64,000 nt of DNA from Saprospiraceae bacterium (GCA_016710115.1 JADJLN010000017.1:218501-282500); one strand, 5' to 3'; numbered from the stretch's first letter, positions 1 through 9,826 are shown. The notes: generated from the letters alone by a model not told the origin. Translations and numbers: made by a program.

Positions 1-1196
1 GCAATCAACAGCGCAACACCGGCCCGAATATCGGGTGAAGTCATCACAATCCCTCGCAATGGGAACTTCCTCCCCAGTCCGATCACGGTTGCCCGATGTG
101 GATCACAAAGGATGATCTGTGCTCCCATGTCGATCAGCTTGTCGACAAAAAAGAGGCGACTTTCAAACATTTTCTGATGAATGAGCACACTGCCGTTTGC
201 CTGGGTAGCCAGGACAACCAGAATACTCATCAAGTCGGGCGTGAATCCGGGCCAGGGTGAATCATACACAGTGAGGATAGATCCATCAATAAAATTCTGA
301 ATATCGTAGTGCTCCTGGGCTGGAATATGGATATCATCACCCTTGAATTCCATCTGCACACCAAACTTGGCAAAGGTGGCCGGTATGACACCAAGCTGAT
401 CGATCCGACAGTTTTCAATGGTCAGTTCGGATTGGGTCATAGCTGCAAGACCGATAAAGGAACCGATCTCGATCATATCCGGCAGAAGGGTATGCACAGT
501 GCCTCCAAGGGCTTCAACTCCATCGATGACAAGCAGGTTGGATCCGATTCCGGATATTCGGGCTCCCATGGCATTGAGCATTCGGCAGAGTTGCTGCAGA
601 TAGGGTTCACATGCCGCATTGTAGATCGTGGTTGTCCCCTTTGCTTTGACCGCGGCCATGATCAGGTTTGCTGTGCCTGTGACCGATATTTCGTCCATCA
701 GGACATAACTGCCCTGGAGGTGATCCGCTTCAATCCAGTATTGATTGTTGCCTTCATCATACCGAAAGGTAGCGCCCAGTTTTTCGAAGGCAAGAAAATG
801 GGTGTCCAGACGCCGGCGACCGATCTTGTCACCACCTGGTTTGGGCAGGCGGGCTTTACCAAAACGAGCCAGCAGCGGGCCGATCAACATGACGGACCCG
901 CGAATGCGACCTGCCTGGAGTGCGAAGGTCTCATCCTGCAAAAAGGACGTATCGATATCGCGGGCAGTAAAGGTCCATTGGTGATCACCGGATTCTTCGA
1001 CCCGAACGCCGAGTCCTCGCAACAATTCGATCAATGCCATGACATCCCGGATAGCCGGGACATTTCGGATGGTAACAGATTCCTCGGTCAACAGAACTGC
1101 ACAGAGGATCTGTAGCGCCTCATTCTTGGCGCCCTGAGGGGTAATTCGACCATGAAGGCGGTTGCCTCCGATCACTTCAAAGCTGTCGGCGATCAT
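1..1196 (-). CDS. murA: UDP-N-acetylglucosamine 1-carboxyvinyltransferase MurA (3' end cut by window)
   Basis: Transfers enolpyruvate from PEP to UDP-GlcNAc, the first committed step of peptidoglycan synthesis in the cytoplasm. About 398 codons are visible from the ATG at 1194-1196; the C-terminus lies outside the window. Translation shows the N-terminal GAKNEAL substrate-binding motif and the loop PGGDKIGRRRLDTH. In E. coli the loop residue is Cys115; here the codon at 828-830 is GAC (Asp, about residue 123). Cys-to-Asp MurA enzymes are known to be active and intrinsically resistant to fosfomycin, so resistance is predicted. It lies downstream of DUF4290, an arrangement common in Bacteroidota. 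No frameshift is visible in this part. Confidence 0.96.
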   Translation of the reverse strand, partial: MIADSFEVIGGNRLHGRITPQGAKNEALQILCAVLLTEESVTIRNVPAIRDVMALIELLRGLGVRVEESGDHQWTFTARDIDTSFLQDETFALQAGRIRGSVMLIGPLLARFGKARLPKPGGDKIGRRRLDTHFLAFEKLGATFRYDEGNNQYWIEADHLQGSYVLMDEISVTGTANLIMAAVKAKGTTTIYNAACEPYLQQLCRMLNAMGARISGIGSNLLVIDGVEALGGTVHTLLPDMIEIGSFIGLAAMTQSELTIENCRIDQLGVIPATFAKFGVQMEFKGDDIHIPAQEHYDIQNFIDGSILTVYDSPWPGFTPDLMSILVVLATQANGSVLIHQKMFESRLFFVDKLIDMGAQIILCDPHRATVIGLGRKFPLRGIVMTSPDIRAGVALLI

Positions 1197-1268
1197 CCGG
1201 GGGGTTTTGTGCGAAAATAGGTGCCGTAGACCACATCCCGTAATCGAAAGGAAAATTAGGTCATAAAC

Positions 1269-1952
1269 CTATCGGCGGCGGCGGTTCTTGTTATACGTTC
1301 CACCTGTGCGACCCCGACCGGAGGATCTTCCCCCGTATTTCCCACGGCGCGTATTTGTAGTCGTCTGTTGACTGAAAGATACTGGTGCCAAAGCCGTATC
1401 AAACTGCACTCCTTCTTCCAGACTCAACGTATGATCGGAAAGTGCTTCCAGATCGCCTTTGATGATCTCATCACTGACATAGTGTTCCCTGTTCCAGGTC
1501 TTGTAGGCCAGTTTCATGTATGATCCGATGATATTGACCAGCTCATCGCGTTTTGGAGAGGGTTCCATGGCCTGCGCCTTGCGGACCAGCAACTGGATGT
1601 TGTGGCCATAGTGCCGGTATTTGACTTCCTGTACAGGGTAGTGCAGTTCTCTCACAATTTCCTTGGGGTTGGGCCGCTGGGGCGTTTCACCCGTCGGACT
1701 CTTGACATCCAACTCGTAGTCGGCTATCCGAAAAAGATGCTGCCACAATTTGTCGGTGGTATCTTCATTCGCATGCTTTTGTGGATTGACAATGCGCATG
1801 ATCTCCACCACATTCTCCGCAGCAATCTGCCGAGCCTGTGGATCTGTGATGGTTTTGCACCAGTCCACAAGTTCCTGGACATACCGTCCATACTCGGAAA
1901 TGATCAAATTATCTTTCTGGGAATTGTATTCCGATTCAATGACGTTGGTCAT
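1269..1952 (-). CDS. DUF4290 domain-containing protein
   Basis: A protein of about 227 residues starting MTNVIESEYN. It is conserved in Bacteroidota next to murA, and its function is unknown. The body is probably helical and the last 35 or so residues form a basic Arg/Gly-rich tail (RRGKYGGRSSGRGR, ending NKNRRRR), which suggests nucleic-acid or other polyanion binding (inference). The frame is open up to 2027, but that part overlaps the end of glmS. The ATG at 1950-1952 lies 8 bp after the glmS stop and matches where the family begins. It is probably cotranscribed with glmS upstream and murA downstream. Confidence 0.85.
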   Translation of the reverse strand: MTNVIESEYNSQKDNLIISEYGRYVQELVDWCKTITDPQARQIAAENVVEIMRIVNPQKHANEDTTDKLWQHLFRIADYELDVKSPTGETPQRPNPKEIVRELHYPVQEVKYRHYGHNIQLLVRKAQAMEPSPKRDELVNIIGSYMKLAYKTWNREHYVSDEIIKGDLEALSDHTLSLEEGVQFDTALAPVSFSQQTTTNTRRGKYGGRSSGRGRTGGTYNKNRRRR

Positions 1953-1959
1953 ACAGGGG

Positions 1960-3796
1960 TTATTCGACAGTAACGGATTTGGCGAGATTACGTGGCTGAT
2001 CGACATTACAGCCTCGCCCGACTGCAATATAGTAAGATAGAAGTTGCAACGGGATCACAGAGAGCAAAGGAGCCAGAGGATCTTCCGTTTCCGGAATCTC
2101 GATGGTGTAGTCGGCCATTTCGGAAATGGTCTTTTCGCCTTCGGCCACGATGGCAATCACCTTGCCTTTCCGGGCTTTTACCTCCTGAATATTGGAAACG
2201 ATCTTGTCATATGCGTTGCGGTTGGTCGCTGTGACGATCACTGGCATATTTTCGTCAATCAGGGCAATGGGGCCGTGTTTCATTTCTGCAGCGGGGTATC
2301 CTTCGGCATGGATATAGGATATCTCCTTCAACTTCAGCGCGCCTTCCAGGGCGACCGGAAAATTGAATCCACGTCCGAGATAGAGGGCATTGTGCGAATC
2401 CTGAATCTCTTTAGCGATATATTCGATTTGCGGTTCACATGCCAATACACGTTCCACTTTATGCGGAATGTTTTCCAATTCTGTCAGCAACCGCTGATAA
2501 TAGGAAGCAGAGATGGTGCCCCGGCTGTGTGCCAGTTGCAGGGCCATCATCGTCAGGAGAGTCACCTGGCCGGTAAAGGCTTTCGTGGAAGCAACGCCAA
2601 TTTCAGGGCCGGCATGAATATAGCTCCCGGCATCAGTAAGCCTGGAAATCGACGAGCCGACCACATTCACTACACCATAGACCAGAGCTCCTTTTTCCCG
2701 GGCCAGCTCGATGGCTGCGAGGGTGTCGGCTGTTTCACCGGATTGTGACAAGGCGATGATCACATCCGTTTCCCGGATGATGGGATTCCGGTATCTGAAT
2801 TCGGAGGCATATTCCACTTCCACCGGAATGCGCGCCAGATCTTCAAACAGGTATTCGGCAACCAGACCCGCATGCCAGGATGTGCCACAACCGATAATGA
2901 TCATTCGTTCAGCCTGCAGGAATCGATTCTGGAATTCTTCTACACCACCCAGTCGGATCCAGCCTTCTGTGGCATTCAGTCGACCACGCATGCAATCGGC
3001 AATCGTTGTGGTCTGTTCGTGAATCTCCTTGAGCATGAAGTGGTCGTACCCCCTTCTCCAGACGTTCGATCTCCAGAGTCAGCTCCTGGATATAGGGTGT
3101 TTGCACCTCATTGCCAATCGTCTTGATCTGCATATATCCATCACGACTCAACACGGCGATTTCTTCATCTTTCAGATAAACCACACGTTTGGTATGCTCG
3201 ATAATCGGAGTGGCATCAGAAGCTACCAGAAACTCGTCATCTCCAATACCCAATACCAGTGGACTCCCCTTTCTGGCAGCAACCAGTTTTCCTGGCTCCC
3301 GCTCGTCGATGACCACAATAGCATATGCCCCGATCACCCGACTGAGTGCCACCCGAACCGCTTCCTCCAGGGATAGGGCGTCCCGAGACTGCAGTTCCTC
3401 GATCAGATGGACCAGTACTTCTGTGTCTGTTTCACTTTGAAAGGAATGTCCCAGTTTTTCCAGCGCTTTTTTCAGCAGCGCATAGTTTTCAATGATGCCG
3501 TTGTGGACCAGAGTCAAATGACCATTACCCGAAGTGTGCGGATGTGCATTGATATGGTTGGGTTGTCCATGGGTGGCCCATCGTGTGTGGCCAATCCCGA
3601 CTTGCCCGGATTTATCCCGGCCATCTGTATAGTCTATCAGATCGCTGACCTTGCCCTGCCGCTTGTAAATATGCATGCCTCCATTCAGGAGTGCAACACC
3701 GGCACTGTCATAACCCCTGTATTCCAGGCGCTGCAGTCCTTTGATCAGAATGGGATATGCTTCACGTTGACCGATGTAAGCGACAATACCGCACAT
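1960..3796 (-). CDS. glmS: glutamine-fructose-6-phosphate aminotransferase (isomerizing) GlmS, frameshifted
   Basis: Makes glucosamine-6-phosphate from fructose-6-phosphate and glutamine, feeding the same cell-wall pathway as murA. The N-terminal class II glutaminase domain begins MCGIVAYIG, with the nucleophile Cys2. Two SIS domains follow in the 3' part (CGTSWHAG, SQSGETADT) and the C-terminus is NLAKSVTVE. The gene is read in two frames: 3796 to about 3050 and about 3050 to 1960. A run of five C at 3049-3053 (G on the coding strand) has one base too many; removing it gives the expected LEKGYDHFMLKEIHEQ junction and a 611-residue enzyme of normal length. GlmS is normally essential, so an error is likelier than inactivation. 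It follows the DUF4270 gene by 3 bp. Confidence 0.95.
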
Positions 3797-3799
3797 AGG

Positions 3800-5155
3800 T
3801 TATTGGTTTAGGCGGGAATAGGTAATGGTCAGTTTGGGTGCACGGTCGCCTGCAGAGGCGCCACAAATAAAGGTTTGATGTGCATTCGATTCACGCTGGC
3901 GAACCCGGACGTACACGGTCGGACTTGCCTCACCCAGAATGATCTTCTGGACCTGAGCGGATAAGTTGAATCGGTAGGTCGTCTCTGCATTTGTCGCTTT
4001 CAGGGGAATCCCGCCAAAGTAGTTTTCCAGCCCAAACACACCGGATCCCAGGGCGAAAACGACATCATCGATCAGGATCAACCGGTCATCTTCATAGGTA
4101 TATATCTCCAATTGGGCTGGCGGGCCAAACGGGTTGCTGGACGCTCCATCCAGATAGCATACAGTCAGTTCGAGGATGGCAAGATTAACGAGGATTGGCT
4201 CCTGCTGCGGGAGGTAGGGAAAGTTGACTGCCAGATCAAATCCCTTGATCCCCTGGATCACATGGACAGAATCAGCCGGACTGTTGTTGTTGATCAGATC
4301 TTTGTGTACAATGCTTGTCCGATCGATGTCATAGTGATAGTGCTTTTTTGACAGCGTGGCACTGGGCACCCATTTTGCCTGGCGATGGATGGTATCCTGG
4401 ACTGAATAATACAGGTTCAAGGCAGTATTATCGGATTGAATGAAAAACCCGACATATCCGTTGATCTGGTTGCGAAACCGGACACCAAATCCGTTGAGGA
4501 CATCGACAAAGATGGAGTCGCTGACCAGGCTGGCACTGTCGAGGGCCATCAGTTCCAATCCCAGGGCATCATCGAGCCGGATTCGCACCTGAGCTACTGT
4601 CTGCGTGTCAATCGTACCGATATAATCCACTGATTTGCTCACTGGTGCCGGCCAGATTGACCCCATATAGGTGCCAAGGGGTGTAGAAGACAGGGAAAAT
4701 GTCTGATCTGTTGTCAATTCCTCCTTGGGGAGCTTTTCTGTCAGACGAAAGACATCCAGTATGGTCGAAGCAATGGGTGCGCCGAGCACTTTCGACGTAT
4801 CAATATGCAAAGTGAGAACGATCGAATCGAGAACTGCTCCGGTAAAGTCAGGCTCACTGAACCCGTAGGATGGAAGCAGGTCGAAATAGACTGTGGAGCT
4901 TGAATTGCCCAGTAGCGGGTCCTGGATACCGCCCAGCGGATATCGTGACAGAGGTGCTCCCCCGGCAGCATAGGCTGTAATGACCGTATCCCATGCAATG
5001 GAATGGGTGGTCAGTGTAAAGGAGTCCTCACGAACCAGATCGCTTTGATCCTGATTCAGGATGTCTGCACCAACCAGGGTGGGCTTGGTGCACTGTGAAA
5101 AGAGGGCGATGACAGCCATGCAGGCCCCCATCGCCCTGAACAGGGTCTTCTTCAT
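3800..5155 (-). CDS. DUF4270 family lipoprotein
   Basis: A lipoprotein of about 451 residues. It begins MKKTLFRAMGACMAVIALF, followed by the lipobox SQC with Cys22 as the predicted lipidated residue. The rest is a beta-rich extracytoplasmic protein typical of DUF4270 (PF14092), which is found in Bacteroidota and has no assigned function. The ATG at 5153-5155 was chosen because the open frame upstream (to 5242) would put 29 non-signal residues in front of the signal peptide and overlaps the preceding gene. It sits between the glycogen synthase gene and glmS, a conserved order in the phylum, and is probably in one operon with both. Confidence 0.85.
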   Translation of the reverse strand: MKKTLFRAMGACMAVIALFSQCTKPTLVGADILNQDQSDLVREDSFTLTTHSIAWDTVITAYAAGGAPLSRYPLGGIQDPLLGNSSSTVYFDLLPSYGFSEPDFTGAVLDSIVLTLHIDTSKVLGAPIASTILDVFRLTEKLPKEELTTDQTFSLSSTPLGTYMGSIWPAPVSKSVDYIGTIDTQTVAQVRIRLDDALGLELMALDSASLVSDSIFVDVLNGFGVRFRNQINGYVGFFIQSDNTALNLYYSVQDTIHRQAKWVPSATLSKKHYHYDIDRTSIVHKDLINNNSPADSVHVIQGIKGFDLAVNFPYLPQQEPILVNLAILELTVCYLDGASSNPFGPPAQLEIYTYEDDRLILIDDVVFALGSGVFGLENYFGGIPLKATNAETTYRFNLSAQVQKIILGEASPTVYVRVRQRESNAHQTFICGASAGDRAPKLTITYSRLNQ

Positions 5156-5174
5156 ATCGGTCAGAATCCGGCGG

Positions 5175-5996
5175 TCAAGATTGTACTTCCTGTTCCAACA
5201 GGTTGTGATAAAATTCCAGATAGCTGGCGAGCATATCCTCACCTTCGATAAATTCGAGCACAGGCTTCTCCAGGCTGCTTACTGCTTGTTCAACGCCCGG
5301 AAGCAATGTTTCGCTGCCTCTGATGATGGCGTCCGAATGGACTACAGCGCCATGATCCAGAACGACCTTTCCATCCACGAGATAGTCACCCAGAGCATCT
5401 GCAGACATCGGTGGGACAAGCGCCTTTTCCAGATCAGCCGGAATGAACTGGCTGTCTGCGTCATGATTGTAAGTGGAATAGGTCATCCGGGCATTGCGGA
5501 AAAGTGGTTCATCCTTATAGACCGTTCGCAAATAGAACGGGACAAGGCTGGTCATCCACCCGTGGCAATGGATAATGTCCGGTGGCCATCCAAATTTTTT
5601 CACAGTTTCGATCACCCCCTTTGAAAAGAAGGTCATGCGCTCCATATTGTCTGCAAATGATTTTCCCTGAGCGTCTTCAAACACGGACTTGCGCTTGAAA
5701 AACTCGTCATTGTCGAGAAAATATACCTGCAGGCGTGAGCCTGGCATGGAAGCTACTTTGATGATCAGTGGAAAGTCTTCATCGTTGACAACAATGTTCA
5801 TCCCGGACAACCGAACCACTTCATGAAGGCGATGACGGCGCTCGTTGATTGTGCCGAATCGGGGCATCAGGATGCGCAGTTCCAGGCCATTGTCATGCAT
5901 ATACTGTGGAATCTGCTGGGCGATCCTGGAGATCTCAGAAAGTGCGGTGTAGGGATGCATATCCTGAGTTACCAGGAGCAATCTTTTCTTTTCCAT
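5175..5996 (-). CDS. glycogen/starch synthase, GT5 N-terminal (catalytic) domain only
   Basis: A protein of 273 residues matching the N-terminal Rossmann half of bacterial glycogen synthase: LLLVTQDMHPYTALSEISRIAQQIP at the start, a central HCHGWMTSLVP motif, and a YSTYNHDADSQF segment. The C-terminal GT-B half that binds the nucleotide sugar is absent, and the stop is followed directly by the DUF4270 gene. Short proteins of this kind are conserved in Bacteroidota beside panC, so it is probably a complete gene and not a truncation. Its activity is uncertain: full synthases need both halves. It is divergent from panC across a 131-bp promoter region. Confidence 0.85.
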   Translation of the reverse strand: MEKKRLLLVTQDMHPYTALSEISRIAQQIPQYMHDNGLELRILMPRFGTINERRHRLHEVVRLSGMNIVVNDEDFPLIIKVASMPGSRLQVYFLDNDEFFKRKSVFEDAQGKSFADNMERMTFFSKGVIETVKKFGWPPDIIHCHGWMTSLVPFYLRTVYKDEPLFRNARMTYSTYNHDADSQFIPADLEKALVPPMSADALGDYLVDGKVVLDHGAVVHSDAIIRGSETLLPGVEQAVSSLEKPVLEFIEGEDMLASYLEFYHNLLEQEVQS

Positions 5997-6028
5997 CCTA
6001 TCGTTATTAAAGAACTTGTGACAAGGGG

Positions 6029-6036
6029 CAAAGATA
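6029..6036 (-). promoter_or_regulatory. -7 promoter element (TATCTTTG) for the glycogen synthase gene
   Basis: On the minus strand this reads TATCTTTG, an exact match to the Bacteroidota -7 consensus TAnnTTTG. It ends 32 bp upstream of the ATG at 5996, leaving a leader of about 25 nt. No clear -33 TTG is seen. Confidence 0.5.
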
Positions 6037-6127
6037 CGAAAATTCAGAGAGTTTTCAGTTGGAGAAGCGGTAGCGCACTTGCAGGTTCCTTCTAAAATCC
6101 CTTACTTTGCCGCCCTTTTCACAGATC

Positions 6128-6975
6128 ATGCTACTAATCAGGAACAACGCCAGGCTTCAGGAGTTCATTGTGGCAGCACAAAAGAATGGTAGCAGGATCG
6201 GGTTCGTCCCGACAATGGGCGCCCTGCATGACGGTCATCTTGCACTGGTTCGTCAGGCATCTTCCCTGTCTGATCTGGTTGTTTGCTCGATTTTTGTCAA
6301 TCCAACCCAGTTTAACGATCCGGCAGATCTGGAGAAATATCCTCGTCCGATCACTCGTGATATTGCTCTGTTAAACTCTGTCAACTGTAATATCGTCTAT
6401 CTCCCGGGGGTGGATGACATCTATCCGCTGGACTGGATACCACTCTGGATATCCAACCCGGGGCACTAGAGCATGTGATGGAAGGCGAATTCCGCCCAGG
6501 TCATTTTACCGGTGTGATGCAAGTGGTCAAACGGCTTCTGGACCTGGTCACTCCGGATATACTGGTCATGGGACAGAAAGATTACCAGCAGGTGGCGATC
6601 ATCCGGTTTATGTTGCAAGCGTTGAAAAGCAAGGTCGAGCTGGTGGTGGCACCAACTGTTCGAGAACCGGATGGACTGGCGATGTCCTCCCGAAATGTTC
6701 GGCTGACCAAAACCTGGCGAAGCAAAGCACCGCTCATTCACCAGATCTTGACCTCATCGATAGCACAACTCGGGAAAAAAAGTCCATCTTCCATTACCCG
6801 GCAAGCCCTGGACGACCTGGAAAAAAACGGGTTTCGGCCGGAATACGTACGGGTGGTCGACGGCGTGACCTTGCAGGACATACAGGATCCTGCTGTTCAT
6901 GATCATATTGTCATTTGTGTGGCAGCCTGGGCGGGGGATGTGCGCTTGATCGACAACATCATTTGCAAGCCGTAA
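6128..6975 (+). CDS. panC: pantoate-beta-alanine ligase PanC, frameshifted
   Basis: ATP-dependent condensation of pantoate with beta-alanine to pantothenate, in the cytoplasm. Family motifs: VPTMGALHDGHLALV near the N-terminus, then FVNPTQFNDP, EGEFRPGHFTGVMQVV, MGQKDYQQ and MSSRN. The frame breaks at 6430-6432, where YPLDWIPLW should read YPLGLDTTLDIQPG: one G is missing after CTG. The two visible pieces are 6128-6469 and about 6432-6975; the corrected protein is 282 residues, normal for the family. The ATG at 6128 was preferred to one 21 bp upstream because it gives the usual family start. It is followed by panD, which supplies beta-alanine. Confidence 0.95.
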
Positions 6976-7020
6976 ACTATTCATTTGTCTGCCTGTTCCG
7001 AACCAGTGTACAGAATATCG

Positions 7021-7028
7021 TAATTTTG
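7021..7028 (+). promoter_or_regulatory. -7 promoter element (TAATTTTG) for panD
   Basis: Exact match to TAnnTTTG, ending 7 bp before the panD ATG. If used, transcription would begin at or within a base or two of the start codon, giving a leaderless or nearly leaderless mRNA. Confidence 0.45.
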
Positions 7029-7035
7029 TCCCGAT

Positions 7036-7392
7036 ATGTTGATCTGGCGATTCAAATCCAAAATTCATCGCGCTTCCGTCACGGATGCCAACCTCAACTA
7101 TGAGGGGAGTATCACCATCGATGAAGCCCTGATGGAGGCTGCCGGTCTGCAGGAAGGCGAACGCGTCCAGGTTGTCAACAACAACAATGGTGAGCGTCTG
7201 GAAACCTATGTGATTCCCGGTGCCCGGGATTCAGGGACTATCTGTCTCAATGGCGCCGCAGCCCGTAAAGCCCAGATCGGGGATACGGTCATCATTATCG
7301 CTTATGGCCTGATGACACAGGAAGAGGCCCAATCCTATACGCCGCGTATCGCGTTTGTCGGACCGGATAATCGCATACGCAAAAACGCGTGA
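7036..7392 (+). CDS. panD: aspartate 1-decarboxylase PanD (precursor)
   Basis: Converts aspartate to beta-alanine, the PanC co-substrate. The 118 residues include the self-cleavage site YEGSITID (Gly24-Ser25), where Ser25 becomes the pyruvoyl cofactor. Other family motifs are KIHRA at residues 9-13, VVNNNNGERLETYVI, and NGAAARKAQIGDTVIIIAYG. The start at MLIWRFKSKIHRA matches the family. The last codons overlap the next gene by 4 bp (7389-7392), which suggests translational coupling to the membrane protein gene. Confidence 0.96.
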   Translation: MLIWRFKSKIHRASVTDANLNYEGSITIDEALMEAAGLQEGERVQVVNNNNGERLETYVIPGARDSGTICLNGAAARKAQIGDTVIIIAYGLMTQEEAQSYTPRIAFVGPDNRIRKNA

Positions 7393-8481
7393 AAAGCAGA
7401 CTCGGCAATCTCCTCCGGTTTACGATATACCTGAGCATCGGCCTGGGTATTCTCTATCTGGTCTATGACAACCAGAATACCGCTTACCAGGCCAAATGTA
7501 TACTGGATGGCAAACAACCCGGTGAATGCCAACTGATCACAAAAATTATCCAGGATTTCACCCAGGTTCACTGGCAATGGATTGTTGTCATCATGTTCCT
7601 TTTCCTGTTGAGCAACCTCAGCCGGGCAGTTCGCTGGCACATGTTGCTGGAACCCCGGGTGTCAAACCCCGGTTTGTCAACAGCTTTTTTGCCATCATGA
7701 TCAGTTATTTTGCCAATCTGGGCTTGTCCCGTGTCGGTGAACTGGTCCGTGCCACCACGTTGTCCCGGTACGAAAAAGCCAGAACCAATCAGGTCATGGG
7801 TACAGTGGTCGTCGACCGGATGATCGATGCAATCACCATGCTTCTCTTTGTCGGAGTCGCCTTTTTGCTGGATGGCCGCAATATTTTCAATTACCTGTCT
7901 CGCAATGCCCAGGTCGATTCGATCAAATCGATCCTGTATTCACCTTATTTCTGGTTGCTCGGTGTGATTCTGGGAAGTGGCCTGATACTGGCCTATCGGT
8001 ATCGAAGTCGGTACAGTGGCCATCCCCTGCTCGGCAAAGCAGTCGATCTCTTACGCGGGTTTCGCGATGGAATGAAAACCATCGCCAAGTTGAAACGACC
8101 GGGCTGGTTTATTGCCCACTCCATCTTTATCTGGATGATGTACTATCTGATGACCTGGCTGTGTTTCCCCGCCTATGACCCCACTGCGAATCTCGGTCCT
8201 GTAGCTGGTCTGACCACATTTGTTTTCGGGGCATTCGGGATCGTGATTCCAGCTCCCGGCGGCATGGGTACCTATCAGTTTCTGGTGAGTGAGGCATTGG
8301 CCATCTACCATATTCCCGGTGATGAAGGGTTCAGCTTTTCCATGATCATCTTTTTCAGCATCCAGATCTTTTTACCATCTTCTTTGGATTGCTGGGAATT
8401 ATTCTCTTGCCATTGATCAATAAAAAGAAACAGCAAGACGCGGAAGAAGGGCCCGATGAATCCGCAACTGCATTGACATGA
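7389..8481 (+). CDS. LPG_synthase_TM (UPF0104) family membrane protein, two frameshifts
   Basis: Multi-pass inner membrane protein of the family related to the flippase half of lysylphosphatidylglycerol synthase. Visible hallmarks are LLSNLSRAVRWHMLLEP, ANLGLSRVGELVRATTLSRYE and PAPGGMGTYQFLVSE. The frame breaks twice: at 7653-7659 (one base missing in the CCCCGGG run) and at 8369-8373 (a T run one base short). With both repaired the protein is 364 residues, ends NKKKQQDAEEGPDESATALT, and its TGA overlaps the rfaE2 ATG. The transported substrate is unknown. Confidence 0.85.
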
Positions 8482-8969
8482 ACTTCTGGACCTCCATTGA
8501 ACAAAAAGTTGTCGATAAAACGGAAGCCGTGATGTCCTGTCAGCGTGCCCGTCTGAAACGTCAACGGATTGTGTTCACCAATGGCTGTTTTGATATACTT
8601 CATGAAGGCCATATCCGATATCTCGCAGATGCCCGCTCATTGGGTGATGTGCTGATTGTCGGCATGAACAGCAGTGAGTCAGTCCGTCGGCTCAAGGGGC
8701 CGGAGCGGCCGATCAACCATGAACAAAGCCGTGCGCTGGTTCTGGCCAGTCTGACTGTAGTGGATCAGGTTGTCATTTTTGATTCGGATACACCCGAAGA
8801 GTTGATCCATGCTATCCGCCCGGATATCCTTGTGAAAGGGGGTGATTGGGCGGTCGATCAGATTGTTGGTGGCCCTTTTGTCCAGAGCTATGGTGGCAGT
8901 GTCCACAGCCTGCCTTTCCACCCGGGATTTTCGACAACCGGATTGGTGGAAGCCATTCGCAAGCTCTGA
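8478..8969 (+). CDS. rfaE2: D-glycero-beta-D-manno-heptose 1-phosphate adenylyltransferase (RfaE domain 2)
   Basis: Cytidylyltransferase-fold enzyme of 163 residues that activates heptose-1-phosphate to ADP-heptose for lipopolysaccharide core synthesis. It has the nucleotide-binding HxGH motif (HEGH, residues 42-45) after FTNGCFDIL. Further motifs are LIVGMNSSESVRRLKGPERPI and KGGDWAVDQIVG. The kinase half (RfaE domain 1) is not fused and not in the window, which is the usual state in Bacteroidota. The start overlaps the preceding stop as ATGA, so it is cotranscribed with the membrane protein. Confidence 0.93.
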   Translation: MNFWTSIEQKVVDKTEAVMSCQRARLKRQRIVFTNGCFDILHEGHIRYLADARSLGDVLIVGMNSSESVRRLKGPERPINHEQSRALVLASLTVVDQVVIFDSDTPEELIHAIRPDILVKGGDWAVDQIVGGPFVQSYGGSVHSLPFHPGFSTTGLVEAIRKL

Positions 8970-9017
8970 TCCTCGGATCGTTCCCGGGTTGCTATCTTTA
9001 TCGGGCAAACAACACCT

Positions 9018-9824
9018 ATGTCCGTCCCGGTCACTCTTTCGGATCTCACCCGATATCTGGAATCCATTGCCCCGCTCCACTTACAGGAGTCTTACGATAA
9101 TGCCGGTCTGTTGACCGGGAATCCGGCCATGGTAGTGACGGGTGTCATGACCGCCCTGGATATGCTCGAGCCGGTCATTGATGAAGCGATCGAAAAGGGA
9201 TGCAATGTTGTTGTGGCCCATCATCCGATCATTTTCAAAGGGTTGAAGCGCCTGACTGGCGAGCATTACGTCGAACGGGTGGTCATCAAAGCGATCCGTG
9301 CAGGCATCGCCTTGTATGCCATTCATACCAATCTGGACAGTATTCTGGATCACGGTGTCAACGAGCGGATCGGCCAGCGTCTGGGATTGACCAACCTCCG
9401 TATACTTGATCCCCGGCCTGATGCGGAAGATAGCCGACCTGTGGGTATTGGTGTTTTGGGTGAACTCCCTGAACCGATCTCTTTCGAAGCGTTTATCAGA
9501 CTGCTGAAATCCAGGATGGGTTGTGCCATGGTACGCCACACCAGATGGGATGAACGGTTGATCCAAAAAGTGGCCGTTTGCGGGGGCTCGGGCAGTTTTT
9601 TATTGCCGCGTGCTCTGGCGATGCAGGCAGATGCCTTTGTGACTGCCGATTATAAATATCATGAATTCTTTGAGGCTGACGACCGGATCCTCATCGCAGA
9701 TATTGGTCATTATGAGTCAGAACAATTCACGATCAACCTTTTAGATGAGCTAATCCGCAATAAATTCTCTAATTTTGCGTCCCATTCCACGACCGTAATC
9801 ACAAATCCCGTCAAATATTCCTGA
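9018..9824 (+). CDS. Nif3-like dinuclear metal center protein
   Basis: A protein of 268 residues of the NIF3/YbgI family, which forms hexameric toroids with a dimetal site. Predicted ligands include the histidines of VVVAHHPIIF, the His/Asp of IHTNLD, and the C-terminal ADIGHYESE. It lacks the extra middle domain found in the roughly 365-residue Bacteroidota and Firmicutes versions, so it is the short form. The cellular role is unsettled; GTP cyclohydrolase-like and folate-related roles have been suggested for relatives. It ends 2 bp before the zinc-ribbon gene, a pairing that recurs in Bacteroidota. Confidence 0.92.
   Translation: MSVPVTLSDLTRYLESIAPLHLQESYDNAGLLTGNPAMVVTGVMTALDMLEPVIDEAIEKGCNVVVAHHPIIFKGLKRLTGEHYVERVVIKAIRAGIALYAIHTNLDSILDHGVNERIGQRLGLTNLRILDPRPDAEDSRPVGIGVLGELPEPISFEAFIRLLKSRMGCAMVRHTRWDERLIQKVAVCGGSGSFLLPRALAMQADAFVTADYKYHEFFEADDRILIADIGHYESEQFTINLLDELIRNKFSNFASHSTTVITNPVKYS
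9770..9777 (+). promoter_or_regulatory. possible internal -7 element (TAATTTTG) for the zinc-ribbon gene
   Basis: TAnnTTTG match inside the last codons of the Nif3 gene, 49 bp before the next ATG. It could allow separate transcription of the downstream gene. Sequence match only. Confidence 0.3.
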
Positions 9825-9826
9825 AT

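Noticed and set aside
309..1115. Long plus-strand frame of 268 codons
   Set aside because: Antisense to murA, whose minus-strand translation matches the family throughout.
3049..3053. Programmed frameshifting in glmS and the other broken genes
   Set aside because: The sites share no slippery motif or downstream structure, and include random genes in both directions; sequence error explains them better.
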